A stretch of 31,501 bases of DNA from an uncultured Bacteroidota bacterium (GCA_937928385.1 CALEZD010000056.1:1-31501), one strand, 5' to 3'; positions 14,823-23,142 are shown, counted from the first letter of the stretch. Numbers and translations are program-made. Notes: generated by a model not told the origin, from the letters alone.

Positions 14823-15536
14823 TTATAAAAGCAATTTCCCTGCCTGCTCTAATGATTCCGGTTTACCCACGTCCAGGAAGATATCGCCGGTATGGTCGTA
14901 GCCTTTTACTTTTTCGGTAGTGGCGAAGTGCAGGTACACATCTATGATGGAGAACTTTCCTTCAAAGGGCATTTGCAGTATGGCGGGCGAAAGTACCTGT
15001 ATGCCTGAGAATGCAAATGGTGTTACCATCCTGTCGGCATGCACCAGCTTCTGTTCATTGGTTTTGTTGTTTCGCCAGCCACATAGCTGAGCATGATTAT
15101 CAAACAACAACTCGCGCGATGAACTGCGCTGCATCACCGCCAGTGTAGCTACAGCTTCAGATGCTTCGTGTGCGGCAATCATTTTGTCCAGCGCCAGGTT
15201 GGTGAGCACGTCCACATTCATTACGACAAAGTTCCCTTCGGCCCTGAAGTGGTGGGCAGCTTTCTTCAGCCCCCCACCCGTTTCCAGCACTTCGTCGCGC
15301 TCGTCGGATATCACATAGCTGCTGCCGAAGCCGTTGTTGTCTGCCAGTACCTGTTCTATCTGGTCGGCAAAATGGTGTACGTTCACCACTACATCAGTAA
15401 TGCCGTAGCGTTGCAGGTAGCGGATGTTGTGCTCCAGCAGGGTTTTATCATTCACCTGTGCCAGCGCCTTGGGGTGCTTATCCGTAAACGGTTTCAACCT
15501 GGTGCCGAGCCCGGCTGCAAATAACATTGCCTTCAT
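14823..15536 (-). CDS. NDP-sugar nucleotidyltransferase (MurU / mannose-1-phosphate guanylyltransferase type)
   Basis: This 237-residue cytoplasmic enzyme has a Rossmann-like nucleotidyltransferase fold. The nucleotide loop is at the very start (AMLFAAGLGTRLKPFTDKHPKAL, with the GxGTRL and PK residues). VVNVHHFADQIEQVL (~54-68) follows, then the metal-binding aspartate in VMNVDVLTN (~105-113). It joins a nucleotide to a sugar-1-phosphate. In Bacteroidota this type is often MurU of the peptidoglycan recycling path, partnered by AmgK, but no AmgK-like kinase is adjacent, so substrate is open. The start at 15536 is chosen because it precedes the conserved loop directly. The -7 box TATCTTTGC ends only 3 bp before this ATG, so the transcript is probably leaderless. 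A divergent PfkB-type kinase lies upstream. Confidence 0.87.
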   Translation of the reverse strand: MKAMLFAAGLGTRLKPFTDKHPKALAQVNDKTLLEHNIRYLQRYGITDVVVNVHHFADQIEQVLADNNGFGSSYVISDERDEVLETGGGLKKAAHHFRAEGNFVVMNVDVLTNLALDKMIAAHEASEAVATLAVMQRSSSRELLFDNHAQLCGWRNNKTNEQKLVHADRMVTPFAFSGIQVLSPAILQMPFEGKFSIIDVYLHFATTEKVKGYDHTGDIFLDVGKPESLEQAGKLLL

Positions 15537-15539
15537 AGG

Positions 15540-15568
15540 GCAAAGATAATAATTGAGACATTGCGCAA
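15540..15568 (-). promoter_or_regulatory. Promoter of the nucleotidyltransferase gene (likely leaderless)
   Basis: On the minus strand, TTG (15568-15566) plus a 17-bp spacer and TATCTTTGC (15548-15540). The ATG begins at 15536, so the expected transcription start falls on or next to the start codon. The TTG is one half of a CAATTG palindrome whose other half serves the opposite promoter. Confidence 0.65.
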
Positions 15569-15600
15569 TTGAGTAATTGAGCAATTAAACATACCTTTGC
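15569..15600 (+). promoter_or_regulatory. Promoter of the PfkB-family kinase gene
   Basis: TTG (15569-15571), a 20-bp spacer and TACCTTTGC (15592-15600) match the Bacteroidota consensus. The ATG is 23 bp further on. The spacer holds near-repeats of TAATTGAG/GCAATTAA. The promoter is back to back with the nucleotidyltransferase promoter. Confidence 0.7.
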
Positions 15601-15623
15601 AACGCAAAAAAACGATATACATT

Positions 15624-16550
15624 ATGTCTTTAATGGTAGTAGGCTCTATGGCCTTCGATGCACTGGAAACCCCGTTCGGAAAAGTAGACCGCATCATAGG
15701 CGGCTCTGCCACTTATGCTGCATGGGCTGCATCCAACTTCACCAACGATATTAAGCAGGTATCCATCATAGGCGGAGATTTTCCGCAGGAGGAAATCAGC
15801 AAACTGGAAGACCGGGGTGTTGACTTTGAAGGAGTGGAAGTGGTGAAAGACGGTAAGAGCTTCTTCTGGAGCGGCCGCTACCACCTGGACATGAACACGC
15901 GCGACACATTAGTGACCGAGCTGAACGTATTGGAGCATTTCAATCCGCAGATACCGGAGAGCTTTAAAGAGAGTGAGTTCCTGTTTTTGGGCAATCTCGT
16001 TCCTGCCGTGCAGGCGAGTGTCATCAACCAGATGAAAGAGCGCCCTAAGCTGATAGTAATGGACACTATGAACTTCTGGATGGATGTAGCGCTGGACGAC
16101 CTGAAGAAAACCATGAGCATGGTGGACGTAATCATGGTGAACGACAGTGAGGCGCGCCAACTGAGCGGCGAATACTCGTTGGTAAAGGCCGCGCTGAAGA
16201 TACAGGCTATGGGGCCTAAGTATGTTATCATCAAGAAGGGTGAACACGGCGCATTGCTGTTTCATGGCAAGCATGTGTTCTTCGCCCCGGCGCTGCCGCT
16301 GGAAGATGTGTTTGACCCCACAGGTGCGGGCGATACTTTCGCGGGCGGCTTTATGGGCCATATAGCACGTACCAAAGACATATCGTTTGAAAATATGAAG
16401 ACGGCCATCATCGTAGGTTCTGCCCTCGCTTCTTTCTGTGTAGAGAAATTTGGCCCCCTGCGCCTGCAGGAGATAGAGCCCAAAGACATAGAAGCCCGCA
16501 TACAGGAGTTTGTAGAGCTGGTGAACTTTGATATTGTAATTAGTAGTTAG
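15624..16550 (+). CDS. PfkB/ribokinase-family carbohydrate or nucleoside kinase
   Basis: This 308-residue ATP-dependent kinase belongs to the ribokinase superfamily. It begins with the family's first strand and substrate region (LMVVGSMAFDALETPFGK, then IIGGSATYAAWAASNF with the GG pair). The C-terminal signature is DPTGAGDTFAGGFMG, with the catalytic base at about Asp237 and the anion hole GAG. MVNDSEARQLSG (~171-182) is the usual NxxE-type segment. The start at 15624 is preferred over an upstream TTG at 15597 because the latter overlaps the promoter box. Substrate is not readable; PfkB proteins of this form phosphorylate sugars or nucleosides. It is divergent from the nucleotidyltransferase and convergent with ferritin. 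Confidence 0.88.
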   Translation: MSLMVVGSMAFDALETPFGKVDRIIGGSATYAAWAASNFTNDIKQVSIIGGDFPQEEISKLEDRGVDFEGVEVVKDGKSFFWSGRYHLDMNTRDTLVTELNVLEHFNPQIPESFKESEFLFLGNLVPAVQASVINQMKERPKLIVMDTMNFWMDVALDDLKKTMSMVDVIMVNDSEARQLSGEYSLVKAALKIQAMGPKYVIIKKGEHGALLFHGKHVFFAPALPLEDVFDPTGAGDTFAGGFMGHIARTKDISFENMKTAIIVGSALASFCVEKFGPLRLQEIEPKDIEARIQEFVELVNFDIVISS

Positions 16551-16588
16551 GGGTTAGGTATTAGTAATTAGGTTTTGTATAAATATTC

Positions 16589-16615
16589 AGGGGCGCTTGC
16601 AGCGCCCCTTTTGTT
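16589..16615. terminator. Terminator between the convergent kinase and ferritin genes
   Basis: AGGGGCGC (16589-16596) pairs with GCGCCCCT (16602-16609) around TTGCA, followed by TTTGTTG on the plus strand. The 38 bp before it (from 16551) are AT-rich word repeats (TTAGTAGTTAGGGGTTAGG, TTAGTAATTAGG). Confidence 0.75.
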
Positions 16616-16635
16616 GATGTCTTAACCTCTAATAC

Positions 16636-17148
16636 TTATTTTCCCCCGCCTACTGCGTTTCGGTGTATCATGATATCACGGTCGAAGAGGTAGATGCCGC
16701 TCTTGTCGTCGCCTACCAGTTCCAGTTTATCATTCAGTGTGCGCGCCAGGCGTTCTTCTTCTATTTGCTCAGATACATACCATTGCAGGAAGTTGTGCGT
16801 GGCAAAGTCGCGCTCGTCCAGCGCCAGGCCTACCAGTTGGTTGATGCTCTCAGATACCATCACCTCGTGCTTCAGAAACTCTTCGAATACCTTTTGTAAA
16901 GAAGTAAATGTAATAATGGGCTGTGGCAATGCAGGCACCATAGCAAAGCCACCACGTTCATTGACATAACGTATCAATTTGAGCATGTGTACGCGCTCCT
17001 CGTTAGATTGCTGGTAGAAGAACTCTGTAACACCATCGAGTCCGGGCTGTATCTCCGCCCAGGACGCCATAGCCAGGTATGCCTGCGAGGATGTGGCTTC
17101 CATAGCCACCTGCTTATTCAGCGCCTCTTGTATTGTTTTAGATAACAT
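16636..17148 (-). CDS. Bacterial non-haem ferritin
   Basis: This 170-residue iron-storage protein is expected to form a 24-subunit cage. Ferroxidase-centre residues are visible: Glu17 in AMEATSSQAYLAMASWAE, Glu51 and His54 in SNEERVHMLK, and the Gln/Glu pair in WYVSEQIEEE. The glutamate-rich third helix (HEVMVSESINQL) fits as well. These match the FtnA type rather than haem-binding bacterioferritin, since there is no obvious haem-ligand Met in the usual place. Length fits FtnA (about 165-175). It is a single gene, convergent with the PfkB-type kinase gene and downstream of tlpA with a strong terminator between them, so it must have its own promoter. I did not identify a good -7 box. Confidence 0.93.
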   Translation of the reverse strand: MLSKTIQEALNKQVAMEATSSQAYLAMASWAEIQPGLDGVTEFFYQQSNEERVHMLKLIRYVNERGGFAMVPALPQPIITFTSLQKVFEEFLKHEVMVSESINQLVGLALDERDFATHNFLQWYVSEQIEEERLARTLNDKLELVGDDKSGIYLFDRDIMIHRNAVGGGK

Positions 17149-17211
17149 ATCAGTGTGTATTAGTATCCTAATTTACAAAACTTATGCTTCAATCTCTTAT
17201 AGGTTACAAAC

Positions 17212-17250
17212 AAAAGGGTGGCGTACAAAGTTGTATACGCCACCCTTTTT
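17212..17250 (-). terminator. Terminator after the TlpA-like gene
   Basis: A perfect 14-bp inverted repeat (17212-17225 with 17236-17249) with loop CAAAGTTGTA, a core of GGGTGGCGTA/TACGCCACCC, and A/T tracts at both ends. It lies 15 bp beyond the TlpA-like stop and blocks read-through toward ferritin. Confidence 0.85.
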
Positions 17251-17264
17251 ATCAATACCTTATC

Positions 17265-17762
17265 TTATTTCTTACTGTATTCTTTGATTTTGGCAAAGAG
17301 TTCGTTTTCGCTGCCCTCTTCGTAGCCCTGGTGGGTGTACACCACTTTGCCGTTTTTGTCAACTATAATGGTAAACGGTACGGTGCGGAAGTTGAGCGAA
17401 CGCATCAGGTCGGAGTTGGTATCTATATAATAAGGGAAGTCCCAGCCCTGCGATTTGGCATAACTGCGCACCAGGCTCTCTGCGCGTGCTTCGTCTACCG
17501 ACACAGTCATATAGTTGAAATCGGCTTCTTTCTTCCACGCATCCATGCTCTTGCGCACATTTTTGATTTCTTTTTTGCAAGGCACACACCATGTAGCCCA
17601 AAAGTTCACTAAAGTCACTTTGCCCGGCTCAAAGGTTTTATTAAAAGCTATTTTTTTATTTGTATTGATATCTTTTACCTGTGTATTAGGCAGGTCAGAG
17701 CTTTGCGCCATTGCGGCAGCAGAAATCATCAAAGTCATCGCCGCCAGAATAAGTTTTTTCAT
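17265..17762 (-). CDS. TlpA-family thioredoxin-like disulfide reductase, exported
   Basis: This 165-residue protein has a signal peptide of about 19 residues (ending SAAAMA before QSSDLP) and a thioredoxin fold with the active site WATWCVPCKKE, Cys59 and Cys62. The cis-proline segment is RTVPFTIIVDKNGKVVYTHQGY (~127-148). Such proteins act in the periplasm as thiol reductants, for example in cytochrome c maturation or for specific client proteins. The gene is divergent from a DUF6029-like gene, with about 98 bp between their starts, which suggests shared control. No cytochrome maturation genes are near, so the client is unknown. Confidence 0.9.
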   Translation of the reverse strand: MKKLILAAMTLMISAAAMAQSSDLPNTQVKDINTNKKIAFNKTFEPGKVTLVNFWATWCVPCKKEIKNVRKSMDAWKKEADFNYMTVSVDEARAESLVRSYAKSQGWDFPYYIDTNSDLMRSLNFRTVPFTIIVDKNGKVVYTHQGYEEGSENELFAKIKEYSKK

Positions 17763-17860
17763 ATATATGCGTCTATTTTATAAAGAATGTACCAAAATCT
17801 TGCCAAAGTATGCCAAAGGTTCTAAATTCGGAAAATTTTATAATAATCCAATACCGGATA

Positions 17861-19447
17861 ATGAAAAGATTTAGCGCTTTCTTAACACTACTCTCATTAA
17901 TTACTGTTACAAAAATAAACGCGCAAGACTGGGGCACTCTTTCGGGCGACCTGATGACTACGGTTAATTTTTTCCAGAGAGATACGGCTATTAATGCAGC
18001 CAATAATCCACTATATGATAACTACCTGAGCGGAGGTGAAGCATGGATGGGTTTGCGATATTACAGAGACGGTTTTACCGCCAACCTGCGTGTAGATGCC
18101 TTTCATAATTCTAACCTGTACAATCCTATACAGGCGTTGAATGGTTTTGGCGTAGGAGCCTGGAGCCTGAGCAAAGATTTTGAAAAGCTGACCATCACTG
18201 CGGGTTTTGTGTACGACCAGATAGGCTCGGGTATATTGTTCAGGGCGTATGAAGACAGGGGGCTGCTGATAGATAACGCCCTGGTGGGGCTGCACCTGAA
18301 ATACAGGCTGAATGACAACTTTACCATGAAGGCATTTACCGGCCAATCGAAAAATGTATTTGAAAGGTACCAGCCCATTATCAAGGGTTTCAATGCTGAA
18401 GGAAGTTTCAGCATAGGCGATAAGATATTCCTGACACCGGGTGCGGGTGCGCTCAACAGGACCTTTGACCAGGATAATATGGACCAGATAGTATCAACTA
18501 TCAACAGCCAGGATGTATCCACCCGCTTTGTACCCAGGTACAATATGTATGCCTTTACCGTGTATAACAACTTAGTAGTTGGCGATGTAAACTGGTTTAT
18601 AGAAGGGGCATATAAAACATCGGATGTAATATCAGACGGCCTGTTGAAACAGAAGCCGGGTAATGTATTGTTTACCACACTGGGATGGGCGCGCAAGGGC
18701 ATAGCCGTAAACCTGACGGGTAAGCGTACTGAAAACTTTGAGATGCGCACATCGCCCAACGAGGTGCTGATACGCGGCCTGATGAACTGGCAGCCGATAG
18801 TAGCCCGCCTGCGCCCCCAAAGGCTGATGGCAAGGTACACACCCGCATCGCTGAACCTGTCGGAAATGGCGGGTGGTATAGACGTGCTGCTGAACCCGCA
18901 GGATGAACTGGACATCACACTGAACTATACACATATCAACACACTGAACGAAGTAAAGCTATACAGGGAAGTGTATGCAGAAGTGGAATACAGGGGATGG
19001 GAAAACGTGAAACTACAGGTAGGTACACAGTATATGGAATACAACCAGGAGCTGTACCAGATAAAACCATTGGTACCCATGATTATTGCATGGACACCAT
19101 TCTTTGAGGTTACTTATATCTTCAACGATAAGATGTCTATACGTACCGAGTGGGAATACCAGCATACAGAGCAGGACTTCGGATCGTGGATATTCGGTTT
19201 GGTTGAGTTCAACATTGCACCCAAATGGTCATTCGCGCTCTCTGATATGTACAACCCATCGCCTGGCCCGGCGGCCACTACCGGTAGCCAGCACTATTAC
19301 AATGTATTCTTAGCGCATACACTGGGGGCGCACAGGTTTACCGCCAGTTATGTGAAACAGGTAGAAGGTATCAACTGTACCGGTGGTGTATGCCGTTACG
19401 AACCCGCCTTCAGCGGTGTACGACTGGGTTTAACCTCAAGTTTTTAA
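17861..19447 (+). CDS. DUF6029-like outer-membrane protein
   Basis: This 528-residue protein has a signal peptide (MKRFSAFLTLLSLITVTKINA, cut before QDWGTL). The start at 17861 is chosen because it places this peptide at the N-terminus; an upstream ATG adds 17 unrelated residues. The rest looks like a large beta barrel: repeated strands with alternating aromatic residues (for example YRDGFTANLRVDAFHNSNLY, FFEVTYIFNDKMSIRTEWEY) and a C-terminal Phe (GLTSSF). From memory it fits the Bacteroidota DUF6029 family; no search was run. There is a CTGGVC cysteine pair near the C-terminus (~504-509), notable next to the divergent TlpA-like thiol reductase. Function unknown. Confidence 0.75.
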   Translation: MKRFSAFLTLLSLITVTKINAQDWGTLSGDLMTTVNFFQRDTAINAANNPLYDNYLSGGEAWMGLRYYRDGFTANLRVDAFHNSNLYNPIQALNGFGVGAWSLSKDFEKLTITAGFVYDQIGSGILFRAYEDRGLLIDNALVGLHLKYRLNDNFTMKAFTGQSKNVFERYQPIIKGFNAEGSFSIGDKIFLTPGAGALNRTFDQDNMDQIVSTINSQDVSTRFVPRYNMYAFTVYNNLVVGDVNWFIEGAYKTSDVISDGLLKQKPGNVLFTTLGWARKGIAVNLTGKRTENFEMRTSPNEVLIRGLMNWQPIVARLRPQRLMARYTPASLNLSEMAGGIDVLLNPQDELDITLNYTHINTLNEVKLYREVYAEVEYRGWENVKLQVGTQYMEYNQELYQIKPLVPMIIAWTPFFEVTYIFNDKMSIRTEWEYQHTEQDFGSWIFGLVEFNIAPKWSFALSDMYNPSPGPAATTGSQHYYNVFLAHTLGAHRFTASYVKQVEGINCTGGVCRYEPAFSGVRLGLTSSF

Positions 19448-19471
19448 GACAATTAATTGTACTAATTTCAC

Positions 19472-19500
19472 AAGGCGGTTCTGAAAAGGCCGCCTTTGTT
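19472..19500 (+). terminator. Terminator after the DUF6029-like gene, immediately before nadB
   Basis: AAGGCGG (19472-19478) pairs with CCGCCTT (19490-19496), then TGTTTAT. It lies 24 bp beyond the stop and only 20 bp before the nadB ATG, so it may also act as an attenuator. Confidence 0.65.
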
Positions 19501-19516
19501 TATAAATGCTATTTTG

Positions 19517-21115
19517 ATGTTGCAGACAGATTTCCTGGTGATTGGCTCCGGCATAGCGGGGCTTACCTTTGCGGTAAAAACAGCCCAACGTTTTCCTGAC
19601 AAGAATATTACTATACTCACCAAAGTAAATACAGACGAAACCAATACCAAATATGCGCAGGGTGGCATAGCTGTAGTGAATGATATGGAGCGCGACAGTT
19701 TTGACAAACATATACAAGACACGCTGACATCGGGCGACGGGCTGTGCCATGAAGAGATAGTGCGCATGGTGATAGAAGAAGGCCCCGCGCGTGTGCAGGA
19801 AATAATAGACTGGGGTACCAACTTTGACAAAACAGAAGCGGGCGAATATAAACGCGGCAAAGAAGGGGGACACTCGGAGTACCGCATACTGCACCATAAA
19901 GATGTGACCGGCAATGAAATGGAGCGCGCACTGATAGCAGAAGCTGCACGGTACACCAATATACAGATACATAACTATTGGCATGTGGTAGATATCATTA
20001 CCCAGCACCATACAGGGCATTTGGTTACCAAATCAACACCGGGCATAGAATGTTATGGCGTGTACGCACTGAACCTGCAGAACAATACTATTGAAAAGAT
20101 ACTTGCCCGTGTAACATTAATGGCAGCAGGCGGCGTGGGGCAGGTGTACCGTACAACCACTAACCCTAAAATAGCTACGGGCGATGGTATAGCCATGGCA
20201 TACCGCGCCAAGGGGCGTATAGAAAATATGGAGTTCATCCAGTTTCACCCAACGGCATTGCACGAGCCGGGTGTGAGCCCCTCCTTCCTGATAACTGAGG
20301 CTGTAAGAGGAGATGGTGGAATATTAAGGAACAAAAAGGGCGAAGCCTTTATGCTGCAGTACGACCCGCGTGCCGACCTGGCACCGCGCGATGTAGTGGC
20401 CCGTGCAATAGACAATGAAATGAAAATAAACGGTACGGAACATGTGTACCTGGACTGCCGCCAGATGGACAAGGAAAAGTTCCTGGCGCACTTCCCTAAT
20501 ATATACGCCAAGTGCAAAAGCATAGGCATAGACGTGTTTGAACAGCTGATACCCGTAGCGCCGGCAGCGCACTATTGCTGCGGAGGCATAAAATGTGACG
20601 AATGGGGCCGTACATCTATTAAGTACCTGTATGCATGCGGCGAATGCTCGAGCACAGGGCTGCACGGCGCCAACAGGCTGGCATCCAACTCGCTACTGGA
20701 GGCATTGGTATTCGCACACAGGTGTGCTGAAGACGCTGCTAAAAAATATGCAGATACTACCCTGCACGAAAATATACCTGACTGGAACGCACTGGGCACA
20801 TCTACACCCAAAGAGATGATATTGATAACCCAAAGCCTGAAAGAGATACAGCAGGTAATGAGTGATTATGTAGGTATAGTGCGCAACGATATGCGCCTGG
20901 AAAGAGCGATGCGCAGGCTGGACCTGCTACACGAAGAAACAGAACACCTGTACAGGACTAGTACCTTATCGCCGCAACTGTGCGAACTGCGCAACCTGAT
21001 AACTATAGGTTACCTGATAGTAAAAAGCGCGCAATTCAGGAAAGAAAGCCGCGGCCTGCATTACAACGTTGACTATCCTGAAAAAAGTGCATTGGTGCAG
21101 AACATTGTGTTATAA
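19517..21115 (+). CDS. nadB: L-aspartate oxidase
   Basis: This 532-residue FAD enzyme oxidises L-aspartate to iminoaspartate, the first step of de novo NAD synthesis. FAD-binding sequence is at the N-terminus (VIGSGIAGLTFAVKTA). Characteristic segments are KYAQGGIAVV, SGDGLCHEEIV, FIQFHPTALHEPG, RGDGGILRN, HYCCGGIKCDEWGRTSIKYL and GECSSTGLHGANRLASNSLL. The long C-terminal helical domain ends GLHYNVDYPEK. These favour NadB over succinate dehydrogenase SdhA. The start at 19517 (ATG) puts the FAD motif within the first 25 residues; a TTG at 19496 falls inside the preceding hairpin. nadA and nadC are not adjacent. No clear promoter separates it from the terminator just upstream. Two hairpins follow the gene. 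Confidence 0.94.
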   Translation: MLQTDFLVIGSGIAGLTFAVKTAQRFPDKNITILTKVNTDETNTKYAQGGIAVVNDMERDSFDKHIQDTLTSGDGLCHEEIVRMVIEEGPARVQEIIDWGTNFDKTEAGEYKRGKEGGHSEYRILHHKDVTGNEMERALIAEAARYTNIQIHNYWHVVDIITQHHTGHLVTKSTPGIECYGVYALNLQNNTIEKILARVTLMAAGGVGQVYRTTTNPKIATGDGIAMAYRAKGRIENMEFIQFHPTALHEPGVSPSFLITEAVRGDGGILRNKKGEAFMLQYDPRADLAPRDVVARAIDNEMKINGTEHVYLDCRQMDKEKFLAHFPNIYAKCKSIGIDVFEQLIPVAPAAHYCCGGIKCDEWGRTSIKYLYACGECSSTGLHGANRLASNSLLEALVFAHRCAEDAAKKYADTTLHENIPDWNALGTSTPKEMILITQSLKEIQQVMSDYVGIVRNDMRLERAMRRLDLLHEETEHLYRTSTLSPQLCELRNLITIGYLIVKSAQFRKESRGLHYNVDYPEKSALVQNIVL

Positions 21116-21145
21116 GAAGCCAGGCCAAACATTTAAGATAATATT

Positions 21146-21167
21146 GGGCTAAAGCCCTGCCTTTTTA
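21146..21167 (+). terminator. Small terminator hairpin after nadB
   Basis: GGGCT (21146-21150) pairs with AGCCC (21153-21157), followed by TGCCTTTTTATC. It is short, and a stronger bidirectional hairpin follows at once. Confidence 0.45.
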
Positions 21168-21168
21168 T

Positions 21169-21202
21169 CAAATAGCCCCGGCTTTTAAGCCGGGGCTATT
21201 TG
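21169..21202. terminator. Strong bidirectional terminator between nadB and the ABC exporter gene
   Basis: A perfect 16-bp inverted repeat (21169-21184 with 21187-21202) has a CCCCGGCTT core and CAAATAG/CTATTTG ends. It lies between two convergent genes and can stop transcription from both sides. Confidence 0.85.
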
Positions 21203-21221
21203 GTGTCGAGATCAGATAATC

Positions 21222-23003
21222 TTATGATAAACCATTGGCAGGCGCTGCTGCCCTTGTCTCTTTGCGCTCGCCTATCTGCTGGCGCCACATAGCATAGTAC
21301 AGCCCGTTATCTTCCAGCAAAGACTGATGGCTACCCGTTTCAATTATCCTGCCTTTTTCCAGCACATATATCCTGTCGGCATGCATAATGGTAGATAACC
21401 TGTGGGCTATCATCACTGTTATATGCTCCCGCTTGGCAGTAATATTTTTTATCGTGTAAGATATTTCCTCCTCTGTCAGTGAATCCAATGCCGATGTAGC
21501 CTCGTCAAATATCATCAATTTGGGCTGCCTGAGCAAAGCACGGGCTATAGACAAACGCTGGCGTTCGCCACCCGAAAGTTTCAGCCCTCCCTCCCCTATC
21601 ATCGTATCAATGCCATTTTCAGCACGAGCCAACAAATTCATGCAGGCTGATTTGTGCAATACATCCAATACCTGCTCATCAGTAGCCGATGGATTGACGA
21701 ACAACAGGTTTTCTTTTATAGTGCCCGAAAACAATTGCGTATCCTGTGTTACAAAACCTATCTGGTGTCGCAGTTCGTCAAAATCAATTTCTTTATTATT
21801 GATATCGTTGTAATAGATGCTACCTTTCTTAGGTTCATACAATCCTACCAATAATTTGACCAGCGTAGTTTTGCCCGAACCGGATGGCCCTACAAAGGCA
21901 ATTGTGTCACCTGTCTGCGCTTCAAAGGATATTTCTTCCAATGCGGGGTGCATGGCGCTGTTGTGTTTAAAAGTCACATCTTCAAACCTCAACTTCCTGA
22001 TACCCTGAATCTGTTTGGGTTGCAGGGGTTTTTCTTCTACTTTTTTGGCGAAGAGCGCTTTCAGATTAGCTAAGGACGCTTCCGCTTCGCGGTAAGTAAG
22101 GATGACATTGCCTAACTCCTGCAAGGGGCCGAATATAAAGAAGGTATAGAACTGCATGGTGACCATCTGGCCGAGTGTCAGTTCATCCTCAAAAATGAAA
22201 TACAACAGGGCGAACATAATGACCTGCCGCAGAAAATTGACAAACGTCCCCTGTACGAAAGAAATAGCACGGATGCTGCGTACTTTCTTCAATTCCAGGC
22301 CCAGTATTTTTATAGTAGTAGCGTTCAGCCTGCGTACCTCTTGCTGTGTTAAGCCCAGGCTTTTTACAAGTTCTATATTACGCAACGACTCTGTAGTGGA
22401 GCCCGCCAATGCCGTGGTTTCGCGCACGATGTTTTTTTGGATTACCTTAATCTTCTTACTAAGCATACTGGTGAGTATACCCAACAGCACAGCACCGCCC
22501 AGGTAAATAACCACCAGCCATGAGTTGAGCGACAATGCGTAAATAATAACAAACACTATACCGACTATAGTTGCAAACAATACATTGACGAATACGCTGA
22601 TAAACTTCTCCGTATCGGTACGCACCTTTTGCAATACAGAAAGAGTTTCGCCGCTACGCTGGTCTTCAAACTCCTGGAAGGGCAGCCTGAGCGCATGGCG
22701 CAGACCATCGGTATATATCCTGGCGCCGAACTTCTGTATGATAACATTGACTGTATAATCCTGGAAAGCCTTAGCAATACGGGACACCATAGCCGTGCCT
22801 ACCAGCAACAGCAAACCTACAGTGATACCCCTGAGAAATTCATCTTTAGTCCATTTGTCAGGTTGTTTGGCAAAGGGGTCGATGATGTACTTACCAAATA
22901 TATACGGGTCGAGCAGGGAAAATACCTGGTTGATGGCAGCAAGGAACAATGCCAGCACTACCAAACCTTTATAACGGCTTAAATATTGAAGTAATAATTT
23001 CAT
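21222..23003 (-). CDS. ABC transporter, exporter type, fused membrane and ATPase domains
   Basis: This 593-residue half-transporter (MsbA/multidrug-exporter type) would work as a dimer. The membrane domain has about six helices (~13-35, 60-80, 135-155, 160-180, 250-275, 285-305). The ATPase domain follows from about 340: Walker A GPSGSGKTT (~372-380), Q-loop FVTQDTQLFSG, signature LSGGERQRLS, Walker B LMIFDEATSALD and switch histidine in MIAHRLSTI. The substrate could be lipid, drug or peptide; sequence alone does not decide. There is no partner gene beside it, so a homodimer is likely. A -7 box TACCTTTG sits 21-28 bp upstream on the minus strand. It is convergent with nadB. Confidence 0.92.
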   Translation of the reverse strand: MKLLLQYLSRYKGLVVLALFLAAINQVFSLLDPYIFGKYIIDPFAKQPDKWTKDEFLRGITVGLLLLVGTAMVSRIAKAFQDYTVNVIIQKFGARIYTDGLRHALRLPFQEFEDQRSGETLSVLQKVRTDTEKFISVFVNVLFATIVGIVFVIIYALSLNSWLVVIYLGGAVLLGILTSMLSKKIKVIQKNIVRETTALAGSTTESLRNIELVKSLGLTQQEVRRLNATTIKILGLELKKVRSIRAISFVQGTFVNFLRQVIMFALLYFIFEDELTLGQMVTMQFYTFFIFGPLQELGNVILTYREAEASLANLKALFAKKVEEKPLQPKQIQGIRKLRFEDVTFKHNSAMHPALEEISFEAQTGDTIAFVGPSGSGKTTLVKLLVGLYEPKKGSIYYNDINNKEIDFDELRHQIGFVTQDTQLFSGTIKENLLFVNPSATDEQVLDVLHKSACMNLLARAENGIDTMIGEGGLKLSGGERQRLSIARALLRQPKLMIFDEATSALDSLTEEEISYTIKNITAKREHITVMIAHRLSTIMHADRIYVLEKGRIIETGSHQSLLEDNGLYYAMWRQQIGERKETRAAAPANGLS

Positions 23004-23023
23004 ATACGGAACAAGATAGCTGA

Positions 23024-23031
23024 CAAAGGTA
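23024..23031 (-). promoter_or_regulatory. -7 element for the ABC exporter gene
   Basis: On the minus strand TACCTTTG matches TAnnTTTG, about 20 bp before the ATG at 23003. There is no TTG at the expected -33 position; TGTGG occurs near it. Confidence 0.5.
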
Positions 23032-23089
23032 ATGGCTTATATTATGCTACCACATATAGGCAGTTAAATGATTTCTATATACTATTAAA

Positions 23090-23115
23090 AAGCCCCGCCT
23101 TACAGGGCGGGGCTT
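23090..23115 (-). terminator. Terminator after the first T9SS beta-helix gene
   Basis: A 10-bp inverted repeat (23090-23099 with 23106-23115, loop TTACAG), core GCCCCGCC/GGCGGGGC, lies 28 bp beyond the stop. On the minus strand it is followed by a T-rich tract (TTTTAATAG). Confidence 0.8.
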
Positions 23116-23142
23116 CAACCATAATATCTATGGTAAACGAAA

